Source: Eubacterium sp.
Lineage (GTDB): Bacteria; Bacillota; Clostridia; Oscillospirales; Acutalibacteraceae
Direction: 5' to 3'
Length of the DNA: 64,000 bases
Assembly (NCBI GenBank): GCA_015655975.1
Contig: DVEP01000020.1
Coordinates: forward strand, 62,001 to 126,000
Shown: piece by piece, positions 17,991 through 27,320 of the stretch
Position numbering within the stretch: position 1 is the stretch's first letter
Layout of the letters: each line of letters begins with the position of its first letter
Notes under the pieces: generated by a model
Database searches by the model: none
What the model saw: only the letters and a program-made list of their open reading frames with translations
What the model was told of the DNA's origin: nothing
Made by a program: the position numbers and the translations under genes

Positions 17991-18934
17991 TCTATAAACT
18001 CACCACATTGTTTTAAAAGCATTTTTGTTGCATTTTCAACATCTGCGTCGATTTTGCAGGCAGCGGCGGCTTTGTGCCCTCCTCCGCCGAAACAAGACGC
18101 AAGTTTTGAAGCGTCAACCGATTCATAAGTTCTGATAGACGCTTTGCAGGTGCCGTCCTCTTTTTCCTTGAGCATTATACCGATTTCGGTACCCTCAACC
18201 TGTCGTGTGAGAGGTGTCAGCGCCTCTGTTTCAATCTCGCTCGAGCCTGTAATTTTGTACATTTGCTGAGTTACGGTTATGATTGCAACTTTGCCGTCAT
18301 AGTAGAACTTCATTCCCTCAAGCGCAAGGCGCTCAAGATGAGCGTAAGTTTTTGTCTTTGTTTCAAACATTTTTCTGTTTATCATTGCATTGTCAGCACC
18401 GTATTTCACAAGTTCTGCCGCAACAGAAAAAGTATTTGCCGTTGTGTTCGCAAATCTGAAACAACCCGTATCTGTTGAAATGCCTGTGTACAGACAGTCT
18501 GCAACTGTTTTTGTAACAGTTGCGCCCAATTCTTTAATGACATCGAAAACTATTTCACAACAAGACGCGGAATCGCTGTCGAGCAAAATATTTTCTGCAT
18601 AGTTTGTATTTGTAGCGTGATGGTCAATACAAAGATTGATTTTTCCGCTGAAATCTTTTTGCAGTCTGCCGAGCAAAGTTTCTGTTGCAACATCTACTGC
18701 AACAATATATTTACAGTCAAATTCCAATGTTTCAACATTTTCATAGATATAACTGTACTTTACGGGAAATTCGTCGGCATTTATAACATTTGCTTTTTTA
18801 CCTATTTGTCTGAGTGCCAAACACAACGCAAACCCGCTTCCGAGCGTATCGCCGTCGGGATGCGCATGTGTTAAAATAAGGAAATTATCTTTTTCTTTGA
18901 GCAACTGTACACATTGCTTAATATCAATATTCAT
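17987..18934 (-). CDS. nrnA: DHH/DHHA1 phosphoesterase, NrnA-like (nanoRNase / pAp phosphatase)
   Basis: Degrades short oligoribonucleotides and pAp. The 315-aa protein has the metal-binding HAHPDGDTLGSG, VDVA, the CIDHHATN signature and STDTGCF in the DHH domain, then the DHHA1 domain with the substrate-binding SCFGGGGHKAAAAC near the C-terminus. Located between rbfA and truB, the standard Firmicutes position. Confidence 0.93.
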   Translation of the reverse strand: MNIDIKQCVQLLKEKDNFLILTHAHPDGDTLGSGFALCLALRQIGKKANVINADEFPVKYSYIYENVETLEFDCKYIVAVDVATETLLGRLQKDFSGKINLCIDHHATNTNYAENILLDSDSASCCEIVFDVIKELGATVTKTVADCLYTGISTDTGCFRFANTTANTFSVAAELVKYGADNAMINRKMFETKTKTYAHLERLALEGMKFYYDGKVAIITVTQQMYKITGSSEIETEALTPLTRQVEGTEIGIMLKEKEDGTCKASIRTYESVDASKLASCFGGGGHKAAAACKIDADVENATKMLLKQCGEFIE

Positions 18935-19274
18935 TTTCTTCTCTATCCTTTAGTTTATCAAACATGGCCATACCTTTTTCAACCGAATCGTCGGCAATGA
19001 ATTTAAGTTCGGGGCTTTTTCTCAGATGAAGTCTGTTTGAAATTTCGCGACGGATATATCCCGAAGCGGCGCTGAGCCCTTTTACAGACTCCTTCGCCGT
19101 TTCTATACCCTCAATCGCGCTGATATAAACTTTAGCATAACTCAAATCGTTGGTAACATCGACCTTAACGACTGTCAACATTCCCTTAATGCGAGGGTCT
19201 TTCAACTCGCGCATTATTGAAACAATTTCTCTTTTTATATCTTCCGATAATCTGTCTGAATGAAAACCGGGCAT
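18924..19274 (-). CDS. rbfA: 30S ribosome-binding factor A
   Basis: Ribosome maturation factor of the 30S subunit, acting on the 5' end of 16S rRNA. The start is the internal ATG at 19274 (protein begins MPGFHSDRLSEDIKRE), preceded by AAAGGATG; a longer frame would run into infB. The KH-like fold shows LKDPRIKGMLTVVKVDVTND, AKVYISAI, and RLHLRKSPELKFIADDS. The length of 116 aa is normal. Confidence 0.93.
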   Translation of the reverse strand: MPGFHSDRLSEDIKREIVSIMRELKDPRIKGMLTVVKVDVTNDLSYAKVYISAIEGIETAKESVKGLSAASGYIRREISNRLHLRKSPELKFIADDSVEKGMAMFDKLKDREENEY

Positions 19275-19287
19275 ATAAACACATCCT

Positions 19288-21627
19288 TTAATCTCTATAT
19301 TCTTCTGTAATATAACATTCAAATATATCGCCGACTGCTATATCGTTCCAATTTTCAAGTGATACACCGCATTCGTAACCCGATGAAACATCTTTAACAT
19401 CGTCCTTAAATCTCTTGAGCGACGCGATAGGCGCTTCGCCGATTTGCTTGCCGTTTCTTATGATACGGCACTTGCCCTCTTTACGAATTACACCGCCTGT
19501 AACAAGCGAACCTGCGATTGTTCCTGCGCTTGAAACTTTGTAAACTTCACGAACTTCGATAGTACCTGTATCAACATCGCGATATTTAGGTGCACGCATA
19601 CCGCGCATTGCGTTTGTAATATCTTCAATAGCGTCATAAATAATTTTATAAGTTTTAATTTCAACTCCGTCTTTTTGAGCGTTGTCATTTGCAACCTGGT
19701 CAACACCGACATTGAAACCTACTATGATTGCATTTGAAGCCGAAGCAAGCATTACATCGTTTTCGTTGACAGTACCTACGCCGCCTAAAACAATTTTTAC
19801 GCGAACTTCGTCATTTTCAATTTCAAGAAGACTTTGTTTAACGGCCTCAACAGAACCCTGAACATCCGCTTTAACGATAATATTGAGTTCTTTCATCTCT
19901 CCGTCTTTTAATGTTTCAAAAAGATTTTCAAGGTTAACATTCGGAACATTGCCCAAACGCTTATTCTTTTCTGCTTCTTTTCTCTGCTCAACAAGTTGTC
20001 TTGCAAGTCTTTCGTCCGAAGCAACATCGAACTCGTCTCCGCTCATCGGAGCGTGGTCAAGACCCATAATCTCAACAGGAACCGACGGACCTGCCGATTC
20101 TATCTTATTTCCTCTGCAATCCACCATTGCTCTGATTTTGCCGACAGAAGTGCCTGCAACAACAATATCGCCCGAATGAAGCGTTCCGTTTTGAACAAGA
20201 AGTGTAGCAATAGGACCTCTGCCCTTATCAAGTTTTGCCTCGATAACAACACCTTTTGCGGCTCTGTCGGGATTTGCACGAAGTTCTGCCATCTCTGCAA
20301 CGAGGAGAATTGTTTCAAGAAGTTTATCAATACCCTCTCTTGTTTTAGCAGAAACAGGAACGCAAATTACATCGCCGCCCCACTCCTCAGGAACAAGAGA
20401 ATACTCTGTGAGTTGTTGTTTAACTCTGTCGGGATTTGCGGCTTCTTTGTCCATTTTGTTTATTGCAACTATGATGTCAACGCCTGCCGCTTTTGCGTGG
20501 TTGATTGCTTCAACAGTCTGAGGCATTATACCGTCGTCTGCCGCAACAACAAGAACTGCAATATCTGTTGACATTGCGCCCCTTGCACGCATTGCCGTAA
20601 ATGCTGCGTGTCCCGGAGTGTCAAGGAAAGTGATTTTTTCATCTCCGCAACTTACCTGATATGCACCGATATGCTGAGTGATACCGCCTGCTTCTCCAGA
20701 TGTTACGCTTGTATTTCTGATAGCGTCAAGGATAGAAGTTTTACCGTGGTCAACATGGCCCATTACACAAACAACAGGACTTCTCGGTACTGTGTTTTCC
20801 TCTGTATCCTCTGTATCTTCGATGATTTGCTCTTCGATTGAAACTTCTACTTTCTTTTCAACCTTTGCGCCGAGTTCTGTTGCAACGATTTCTGCCGTTT
20901 CAAAATCTATTGTTTCGTTGATTGTTGCAGAAACGCCGAGTTCAAAAGTCTTTTTAATTACTTCTGCGGCAGTCATTCTGAGCAAAGAAGCAAGTTCTGC
21001 GATTGTAATTTCCTCGGGAATCTTAACAACGATTTTCTGTTTCTTTCTCTGTTCCTTAATTCTTGCAAGTCGTTGCTGCTCTGTTTCTCTTTTTGAGTGA
21101 GCGTGCATGCCCTGAGGTCTTTTCTTTCTGTACTGTTTACTTTTTTGATTGAGTTTTTGTTTTGTAGAAAAATCGTTGATAGACTGCGAAGGCGCAATAT
21201 CCTCATACTTTTGGTTATATTTTTCAAGGTCGATATTGCTTGAACGGGTGTCAACATGGTGTGTCGCGCCCTTTGTTCTTGCCTGCGGTACGGCGTCTGC
21301 TTTTTTCTTTGCCTTTTCTTCTGCTCTTTTAGCAGCCTGTTCTGCCATTTGCAAAATAGCGGCCTGTGCCTGTTGCTTTTTGTTCGGCTGTTTTTTTACA
21401 GATTTTTTATCGTCTGATTTTGTAAATCTTTTCAAATACTTTTCTTCATCATTATTTGAAGAAGACTGTGTTAATTTTTCTACTATAACATCAAGGTCCT
21501 GTTCCGAAAGAACATTGTTGGCCTTTTTAGGTGTTCCGTCCGAATATTCGGAAAGAATATCTATAATTTCTTTGTTTTTCTTTCCGAAGTCTGCGGCAAC
21601 ATCTGAAAGTTTTTGTTTTATTACCAT
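19288..21627 (-). CDS. infB: Translation initiation factor IF-2
   Basis: GTPase that places fMet-tRNA on the 30S subunit, 779 aa. Residues 1-280 are a charged, Lys/Gln-rich N-terminal region. The G domain has GHVDHGKTS, DTPGHAAF, NKMDK and SAK. Domains II-IV follow, including the fMet-tRNA binding C-terminal barrel (RKEGKCRIIRNG, IAVGDIFECY). The ATG at 21627 is chosen over the TTG two codons earlier from the spacing to GGAGG. Confidence 0.97.
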   Translation of the reverse strand: MVIKQKLSDVAADFGKKNKEIIDILSEYSDGTPKKANNVLSEQDLDVIVEKLTQSSSNNDEEKYLKRFTKSDDKKSVKKQPNKKQQAQAAILQMAEQAAKRAEEKAKKKADAVPQARTKGATHHVDTRSSNIDLEKYNQKYEDIAPSQSINDFSTKQKLNQKSKQYRKKRPQGMHAHSKRETEQQRLARIKEQRKKQKIVVKIPEEITIAELASLLRMTAAEVIKKTFELGVSATINETIDFETAEIVATELGAKVEKKVEVSIEEQIIEDTEDTEENTVPRSPVVCVMGHVDHGKTSILDAIRNTSVTSGEAGGITQHIGAYQVSCGDEKITFLDTPGHAAFTAMRARGAMSTDIAVLVVAADDGIMPQTVEAINHAKAAGVDIIVAINKMDKEAANPDRVKQQLTEYSLVPEEWGGDVICVPVSAKTREGIDKLLETILLVAEMAELRANPDRAAKGVVIEAKLDKGRGPIATLLVQNGTLHSGDIVVAGTSVGKIRAMVDCRGNKIESAGPSVPVEIMGLDHAPMSGDEFDVASDERLARQLVEQRKEAEKNKRLGNVPNVNLENLFETLKDGEMKELNIIVKADVQGSVEAVKQSLLEIENDEVRVKIVLGGVGTVNENDVMLASASNAIIVGFNVGVDQVANDNAQKDGVEIKTYKIIYDAIEDITNAMRGMRAPKYRDVDTGTIEVREVYKVSSAGTIAGSLVTGGVIRKEGKCRIIRNGKQIGEAPIASLKRFKDDVKDVSSGYECGVSLENWNDIAVGDIFECYITEEYRD

Positions 21628-21653
21628 AAACAAATCCTCCTTGATTCTTTTGT

Positions 21654-21962
21654 TTAATTTAACAATTTTTCTATTCCTTTTGCAAAGTTTGCGTCTTCAA
21701 TACTTACGATACCGCAACGCATTCCTGTTGAAAAATACAAAGCGTTCATATCAAAATTCATAAAATACAAAGGAACGGAAATTTGATGATTTTTGCACAA
21801 TGTCGTGATTTCGCTCACTCTTTTTTCGGAAACATCCGAACAAATCAAAATACACTTTGCTTTTTTATTGACAACAGATTTAACAACTGCGTCGTGCCCT
21901 TTGCAGACTGCACCCGCGCGTCTTGCAAAACCTATCATTGAAAGTACCTTTTGTTCATTCAT
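21654..21962 (-). CDS. rplGA: L7Ae-family ribosomal protein-like (YlxQ)
   Basis: A small K-turn RNA-binding-fold protein of 102 aa. The signature is IGFARRAGAVCKGHDAVV with KAKCILICSDVSEKRVSE, then a Gly/Cys-containing C-terminus ending in a Leu-rich helix. The function in Firmicutes is unsettled, possibly RNase P or ribosome related. It lies in the conserved slot between ylxR and infB, overlapping ylxR by 8 bp. Confidence 0.88.
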   Translation of the reverse strand: MNEQKVLSMIGFARRAGAVCKGHDAVVKSVVNKKAKCILICSDVSEKRVSEITTLCKNHQISVPLYFMNFDMNALYFSTGMRCGIVSIEDANFAKGIEKLLN

Positions 21963-22221
21963 TGTTTATTTCCTTTTTCAACTGTTCAAAAACATCGTCG
22001 TCTATTTTCATCTTGAAAACATTTTCAAGCGAATGTTTTTTTATTGCAAGCGTCAGGCACTTTTCATTGTTGCAAATATATGCTCCTCTGCCTGATTTTT
22101 TGCCTGTTTTGTCTATTGAAATATCGCCCTCGGGACTTTTCACAACTCTGATTAAACTGTTTTTTTCAAATCTTTCGCGACATCCCGAGCACATTCTCAT
22201 AGGAATATGTTTTTCTTTCAA
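21955..22221 (-). CDS. rnpM: YlxR/RnpM RNA-binding protein
   Basis: 88 aa from the TTG at 22221, chosen because AGGAAG lies about ten bases upstream; the GTG three codons earlier would overlap that site. The family motif is MRMCSGCRERFEKNSLIRVV, and the second half is GRGAYICNNEKCLTLAIKKH. Members bind RNA, and in Bacillus one modulates RNase P. Conserved neighbour of nusA. Confidence 0.9.
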   Translation of the reverse strand: MKEKHIPMRMCSGCRERFEKNSLIRVVKSPEGDISIDKTGKKSGRGAYICNNEKCLTLAIKKHSLENVFKMKIDDDVFEQLKKEINNE

Positions 22222-22242
22222 GCAAATCACTTCCTAACCGAA

Positions 22243-23301
22243 TTATTCTGCTTCACCTGTATAAAAACCGCTTTCGGGTTTAATATCTATTTTCCAATTT
22301 GTAAGTTTAGCGGCAAGTCTTACATTTTGACCTTTGTTACCGATTGCAAGGCTGAGTTGGTCGTCGGGAACTGTTGCTCTGCATGACTTCACTGCTTCGT
22401 CGAGGATTTCAACAGAAATGACATCGCTCGGAGCAAGCGCCGCCGAAATGAACTCTGTCGGGTCTTCGCTGTACTTAACAATATCTATTTTTTCTCCGCC
22501 GAGCGCTTCCACTATTGTTGAAACACGCTGACCTCTCGGACCGATACAAGAACCTACGGGGTCAACATTTTCGTCTTTGCTGTAAACTGCGATTTTTGTT
22601 CTTGAACCTGCTTCACGGGAAACTGACTTAATTTCTATTGTTCCGTCATAGATTTCAGGAACTTCTGTTTCAAAAAGACGGCGTACAAGCCCCGGATGTG
22701 TTCTTGAAATCATTATCTTTGGACCTTTACCGCTTTCTTTAACATCTACAACAAATATTTTAATAAGTGAATCTTCAACTAAAACTTCACCCGGCACCTG
22801 TTCTGACTTAGGAAGAACTGCCTCGCTCTTTCCTATCTCAAGTGTTGCATTGCCTGTAATCGGGTCGATTTTTACAACTTTTGCAGTGAGAAGTTCTTGA
22901 TTTTTACTCTGGAACTCTTTGTACATTTGGCTTCTTTCTGCTTCGCGAATGCCCTGTCTGATGACATGCTTTGCAGTTTGGGCAACAACTCTGCCGAGAT
23001 TTTTTGTTTTTATCGGAATATCTATTGTTCCGCCGATTTTTGCACTTTTTTTGATTTGCTGTGCCTGTTCCAAAGTCAAGTCTGTGTCTTCGTCTTCAAT
23101 TTCTTCTACAACATTTTTTGTTGCATACACTTTGATTTTTTGTTTGTCGGGGTCAATATCGCAATGAACAATATCTTTACCGCCGAAATCGTGCTTTGAT
23201 GCAACAATAATTGCGGCTGAAATCTTTTCAAAAAGATAGTCTGCCGGTATTCCCTTTTCCTGTTCAAGCATGCGAACTGCCTCAAAAAATTCTTTGCTCA
23301 T
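22243..23301 (-). CDS. nusA: Transcription termination/antitermination protein NusA
   Basis: RNA polymerase-associated factor for pausing, termination and rRNA antitermination. The 352-aa length is the short Firmicutes form. N-terminal domain 1-125, then an S1 domain (LLTAKVVKIDPITGNATLEIG), then two KH domains (DPVGSCIGPRGQRVSTIVEALGG and LAIGNKGQNVRLAAKLTNW). It lacks the C-terminal acidic repeats of proteobacterial NusA. Confidence 0.96.
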   Translation of the reverse strand: MSKEFFEAVRMLEQEKGIPADYLFEKISAAIIVASKHDFGGKDIVHCDIDPDKQKIKVYATKNVVEEIEDEDTDLTLEQAQQIKKSAKIGGTIDIPIKTKNLGRVVAQTAKHVIRQGIREAERSQMYKEFQSKNQELLTAKVVKIDPITGNATLEIGKSEAVLPKSEQVPGEVLVEDSLIKIFVVDVKESGKGPKIMISRTHPGLVRRLFETEVPEIYDGTIEIKSVSREAGSRTKIAVYSKDENVDPVGSCIGPRGQRVSTIVEALGGEKIDIVKYSEDPTEFISAALAPSDVISVEILDEAVKSCRATVPDDQLSLAIGNKGQNVRLAAKLTNWKIDIKPESGFYTGEAE

Positions 23302-23322
23302 TTTTTCTGTATTCCTCCGTAG

Positions 23323-23811
23323 TTAAATTTCCTGTTTGAAATCGTTTATATCGAAATCGTCAAGTTTGACGAAAGACGAGTCTTTTTTATTTACCTTGAT
23401 TTCTTTGCCGTCCTGCAAAACAAGTGTGATTTCTCCGTTTTGATAGTCTGTCATTTTACCTGTAAAATCACGAACATTGTCAATAGGGCGAATTGTCCGC
23501 AAGATTACAGAACTGCCTACGAACTTTTCAAAATGTTCGTCTTTAACAAGTTCACGCTCAATACCGGGCGAAGACACCTCTAACATATAACTTTGCTTGA
23601 TAGGGTCTGCTTCGTCAAGCGGTTTTGTAACGGCGCGGGTAAGATTGACGCAATCGTCAACGGAAACTCCGCCGTCTTTGTCTATGAAAACACGCAGATA
23701 CCACTGCGAGCCTTCTTTGACAAAACGCACATCCCAAATATCTAAACCGAGTTCATCTGCAAACGGTTTGATTATCTCGGCAATGCGCTCAACTGTATTT
23801 TTACCTGCCAT
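23323..23811 (-). CDS. rimP: Ribosome maturation factor RimP
   Basis: Needed for 30S assembly. The 162-aa protein has the N-terminal alpha/beta domain (LGLDIWDVRFVKEGSQWYL, VSVDDCVNLTRAV, YMLEVSSPGIERELV) and a C-terminal Sm-like barrel (NVRDFTGKMTDYQNGEITL). First gene of the rimP-nusA-ylxR-ylxQ-infB-rbfA-nrnA-truB-ribF-HAD operon. Confidence 0.95.
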   Translation of the reverse strand: MAGKNTVERIAEIIKPFADELGLDIWDVRFVKEGSQWYLRVFIDKDGGVSVDDCVNLTRAVTKPLDEADPIKQSYMLEVSSPGIERELVKDEHFEKFVGSSVILRTIRPIDNVRDFTGKMTDYQNGEITLVLQDGKEIKVNKKDSSFVKLDDFDINDFKQEI

Positions 23812-23839
23812 AAGCCAAAAAACTCCCTTATAATAATTT

Positions 23840-23865
23840 GAGAGCGAACCTTTCGGCTCACTCTC
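23840..23865 (-). promoter_or_regulatory. Leader hairpin of the rimP operon
   Basis: An 11-bp stem with two G-U pairs, closed by a GAAA tetraloop, sits in the 5' leader about 30 nt before the rimP start. It has no U-run after it, so it is not a terminator. It may stabilise the mRNA or be a protein or RNase site. Confidence 0.6.
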
Positions 23866-23893
23866 ACCTTGAGAATATAGAATTACTACCTAT

Positions 23894-23921
23894 ATAATAT
23901 CACAACTTATTCAAATGTCAA
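23894..23921 (-). promoter_or_regulatory. Sigma-A promoter of the rimP-nusA-infB operon
   Basis: Perfect TTGACA (23916-23921), 16-bp spacer, TATTAT (23894-23899). It lies in a 283-bp gene-free stretch (23812-24094), whose remainder is very A/T-rich with nothing else recognisable. Confidence 0.8.
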
Positions 23922-24094
23922 GACTTATATTATAATAAAATTAGATATTATATAATATATTATAAGTATTACCTGTTAAATATAATTATTGTAATAAAAT
24001 ATTAAATGATATTCTGCTGATATATTTTTAAATTTTCACAATTTTAGTTTAAACTATACATTGGAAACACCTTCTTTATTTCTATATAATAATA

Positions 24095-25132
24095 TTAAAC
24101 AAATAAACTATATATAAAGTAATACAGTGCTGCAAAATTATCTAAATAACTTTGGTTAGATTCAGGAACCGGGTTTGTAAAAAATCCAAAAGCAATCACA
24201 ATAAAAATGAATATTAAAACAATGATTTCAAATTTATTTGTTTTTTTATAATTACTTATTCTGTCAACTCTTTTTCTAATATTAAATTCATTAAAATAAA
24301 AAGGATTTTTTCCAAACAAAAAACTACCTTTTTGAGCAAAATATTGTGATTTATTCAATAACATTTCAGATAAAAATTTAGTGTATTCGTTGCATTGCTT
24401 CTTTGATATTTTTTTTATAATTTTTTCATCGCAATATAATTCCAAATCATTTGAAAACTGTTTATAGGCAACCCACACTAAAGGATTATACCAATTAATG
24501 ATTAAAATGATATAAGCGATTAGTTTAGTCCAATTATAAAAACATTCAGCATGTACATCTTCATATTTAACAAGATATTCTAAATCTTTTTCATTAGTTT
24601 CAAAAGGAATATATATTTTAGGCTTTATCAATCCAAAAACAAACGACGAACCTATGCTGTCGTTCAGCCAAATGTTATCTTTTAATATTACAGATGTTTT
24701 GAAACTTTTCCACAATTTAATATAATTTATCACTGACAATACCACAAAAATCAGTATACCTGCTATCCAAATTACCGTAAAAATCTTAAAAAAGGTTACA
24801 AGGGCACCCATAGGAACACTTATTCCCTCAAAATATTTATCTGCCAAAGCCTCATTTATGCCATAATCAAAAAACTCAATTCCCGTATTAATTTTAAAAC
24901 TGTAACTATTTTCATAAAGATACCTCTTATCAAAAGTTTTTATACCGGGTATCATACTGAGATGTGTTTCGAAACAAGCAGGTATAATCATTCTAATCCA
25001 AACCATACACCACAATATACAATTAAAAACTTTTGGTGTTCTTTTTAAAAATAGCCTTAAAATTAAAACTATTATAATCATCCAACACGCCACCATGCTC
25101 AAATTAAAAAAATCAACAACAATAAATTTCAT
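24095..25132 (-). CDS. Degenerate M56 (BlaR1/MecR1-like) membrane protein
   Basis: 345 aa from the ATG at 25132 (GGTGAT before it). The N-terminal helices (WMIIIVLILRLFLK, ILWCMVWIRMIIPAC), the LNDSIGSSFVFGLIKPKIYIP block and the later LIINWYNPLVWVAYKQFSND are hallmarks of the M56 gluzincin part of BlaR1-type sensors. The metalloprotease HExxH is replaced by YEDVH, so the first zinc His is lost; the later ELYCDEKI segment is kept. A last helix (IVLIFIFIVIAFGFF) ends the protein with no penicillin-sensor domain. No BlaI-type repressor is adjacent. It is probably a non-catalytic or decaying member. The A/T-rich composition is unlike the flanking genes. Confidence 0.75.
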   Translation of the reverse strand: MKFIVVDFFNLSMVACWMIIIVLILRLFLKRTPKVFNCILWCMVWIRMIIPACFETHLSMIPGIKTFDKRYLYENSYSFKINTGIEFFDYGINEALADKYFEGISVPMGALVTFFKIFTVIWIAGILIFVVLSVINYIKLWKSFKTSVILKDNIWLNDSIGSSFVFGLIKPKIYIPFETNEKDLEYLVKYEDVHAECFYNWTKLIAYIILIINWYNPLVWVAYKQFSNDLELYCDEKIIKKISKKQCNEYTKFLSEMLLNKSQYFAQKGSFLFGKNPFYFNEFNIRKRVDRISNYKKTNKFEIIVLIFIFIVIAFGFFTNPVPESNQSYLDNFAALYYFIYSLFV

Positions 25133-25267
25133 ATTATCACCATTTTCAATTAGCACTAAATAAAAACATATTTTTTAAATATACTTACCCTTATTTTATT
25201 TTTAACATACTTATACCATAGAGTCAATATGCCTGCAAATAAACAACTCAGATAATTCAAAAAAATT

Positions 25268-25294
25268 AAAAAGGGTGTCAAAGACACCCTTTTT
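25268..25294 (-). terminator. Terminator after the DUF1015 gene
   Basis: Perfect 12-bp inverted repeat AAAAAGGGTGTC / GACACCCTTTTT with a 3-nt loop; symmetric U-runs make it work on either strand. Confidence 0.92.
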
Positions 25295-25296
25295 AA

Positions 25297-26544
25297 TTAT
25301 GACAAATGATGGATGAAAAGACCTGACAGAAGTTTCGGCTCAAACCAAGTCGATTTGGGAGGCATAATCATGCCTGCATCGGCGATTGCAATTAAATCGT
25401 CAACTGTTGTCGGAAACATTGAGAAAGCCACTGTCATATCTGTTGCGACACGGCGTTCAAGTTCGCCTATTCCTCTTATACCGCCGACAAAATCTATTCT
25501 TTTATCTGTTCGAGGGTCGCCTATTGCCAAAATCGGAGCAAGCAAGTTGTCGTACAAAATGCTTACATCGAGTCTTGCAACAGGGTCCGTTTCATCTATG
25601 AACTCACTCTTTGCCTCGAGTTCATACCATTTTTTATTGAGATACATACCGAAAGTATGGCGTTTGAACGGTTTACAGCTTTTGAACGGTCCGCCTGTTC
25701 TTTCCGTTACAGTAAACTTTTCTTTTACCTTTTCAACAAACTCCTCTTCCGTATAACCGTTGAGATCTTTTACAACCCTGTTATAGTCCATAATCTCGAG
25801 TTCATTGTCAGGAAATGCAACGCAAAGGAAAAAGTTGAACTCTTCCTCGCCCGTATAGTTGCCGTTTTCTCTTCTTTTTAATCCGACTTTAACGGCAGAC
25901 GCGCAGCGATGATGACCGTCTGCAATATACAAACTGTCTATTGATGCAAAACACTCTTTGATTTTCGCAATGACTTCATCGTCATCAATCACCCAAACAG
26001 TGTTTTTAACTTCGTCTTGTTCAAAGTCATAGACCGGATGATTTTCGGACATCCAAGTAGAAGTTATCATATCTAAAAGCAGATTTTTTCTGTAAGTGAG
26101 AAAAATCGGTCCTGTATTTGCATTGCAGGTATCTACATGTCTGATACGGTCTTGTTCCTTTTCTTCTCGGGTAAACTCGTGCTTTTTAATATTGCCGTTT
26201 ATATAGTCATCTATTGACGCACAGCCGACAATACCTGTCTGACTGCGTGAGCCGACAGTTTGCTTGTAAATATAAAGACACGGTTTTTCATCTTGAATCA
26301 AGTCGCCGTTTTGTTCCAATTCCAAAAGATTTTGGTGAGCTTTTTCGTAAACTTCATCGGAATAAATATCTGTTCCTTCAGGCAAATCCACCTCTGCTCT
26401 GTCAACATGAAGAAAAGACAGCGGATTTCCCTCAACCATTTCTCTTGCCTCTGCACTGCTCATAACATCGTACGGAAGTGCAGGAATTTTGCTTTGATTT
26501 TCTTCTGAAGGACGAAAAGCCCTGAACGGTCTTAAAACAGCCAT
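25297..26544 (-). CDS. DUF1015 family protein
   Basis: A 415-aa cytoplasmic protein. The family hallmarks are visible: LRPFRAFRP at the N-terminus, PYDVMS, the FLHVDRAE segment, EFTREEKEQDRIRHVDTCNANTGPIF split around a possible charged site, SLYIADGHHRCASA, and the GIGELERRVATDMTVAFSMFPTTVDDL end. The biochemical role is not established in any firm way. It is last in panT-coaX-DUF1015. Confidence 0.9.
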   Translation of the reverse strand: MAVLRPFRAFRPSEENQSKIPALPYDVMSSAEAREMVEGNPLSFLHVDRAEVDLPEGTDIYSDEVYEKAHQNLLELEQNGDLIQDEKPCLYIYKQTVGSRSQTGIVGCASIDDYINGNIKKHEFTREEKEQDRIRHVDTCNANTGPIFLTYRKNLLLDMITSTWMSENHPVYDFEQDEVKNTVWVIDDDEVIAKIKECFASIDSLYIADGHHRCASAVKVGLKRRENGNYTGEEEFNFFLCVAFPDNELEIMDYNRVVKDLNGYTEEEFVEKVKEKFTVTERTGGPFKSCKPFKRHTFGMYLNKKWYELEAKSEFIDETDPVARLDVSILYDNLLAPILAIGDPRTDKRIDFVGGIRGIGELERRVATDMTVAFSMFPTTVDDLIAIADAGMIMPPKSTWFEPKLLSGLFIHHLS

Positions 26545-26549
26545 AATTT

Positions 26550-27320
26550 TTACCTCTGCTTATTTTTATAGTAGATTATTCTCAGACCATCTAAAAGAAG
26601 GTCGTTGTCAACTATCGGATTGCACTCACAGTGCTTTGCGATTGACTCGCCGAATCCTCCTGTTACAATAACAGTCGCTTTTTCGCCGAGTTCGTTTTCA
26701 AACCTTTTTACAAGTCCGTCTATCATAGCCGAAGTGCCGTAAACAGCGCCTGTACGCATACAATCGGTAGTATTGGTACCTATCGCTTTCGGAGGTGCCG
26801 TAAGATTGATTTGCGGAAGTTGAGCAGTTTTGCTTGAAAGTGCATTGTACGCAGTTTTTATTCCGCACAAAATTGCTCCGCCTCTGTATGTAGCCGTACT
26901 GTCAATAACAGAAACGGTGATAGCAGTGCCCAAATCACAAACAATTTGAGGAAGCGGATACTTTGCAATACTTCCTGCCGTACCGACTACCATATCTGCG
27001 CCCAATTCACCCGGATTGTCAATTTTGATATTGAACCCTGTTTTTATGCCCGGTCCGACTGTCATAGGTTTTTTTCCGCAAATAATATATACAGCCTCCG
27101 ATATGGTATCTATCAAAGCAGGCACAACGGAAGATATGACAGCGCCCTCAAAATCATTGACCTGTATATTTTTGATTGAAAACAAAGAATGCAGTTTAAC
27201 CGCATATTCTTCAACAGTTTCTGAAATATTTGTTGAAAGTCTTGCTTTAAAGACTAAATCTTCTCCGTCAAAACATCCGAGCACAATATTTGTATTTCCT
27301 ACATCTATAACTAAAATCAT
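26550..27320 (-). CDS. coaX: Type III pantothenate kinase
   Basis: First step of coenzyme A synthesis. The 256-aa ASKHA enzyme starts MILVIDVGNTNIVLG (phosphate-1 motif). It has GPGIKTGFNIKIDNPGELGAD with the catalytic Asp, the phosphate-2 VCDLGTAITVSVID and the C-terminal VTGGFG. The start overlaps the panT stop by one base. Confidence 0.96.
   Translation of the reverse strand: MILVIDVGNTNIVLGCFDGEDLVFKARLSTNISETVEEYAVKLHSLFSIKNIQVNDFEGAVISSVVPALIDTISEAVYIICGKKPMTVGPGIKTGFNIKIDNPGELGADMVVGTAGSIAKYPLPQIVCDLGTAITVSVIDSTATYRGGAILCGIKTAYNALSSKTAQLPQINLTAPPKAIGTNTTDCMRTGAVYGTSAMIDGLVKRFENELGEKATVIVTGGFGESIAKHCECNPIVDNDLLLDGLRIIYYKNKQR

Noticed and set aside
19996..20571. 191-codon forward ORF inside infB
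   Set aside because: It lies fully antisense to the well-conserved IF-2 G domain, has no ribosome site and has a Cys/Phe/Asn-rich nonsense composition.
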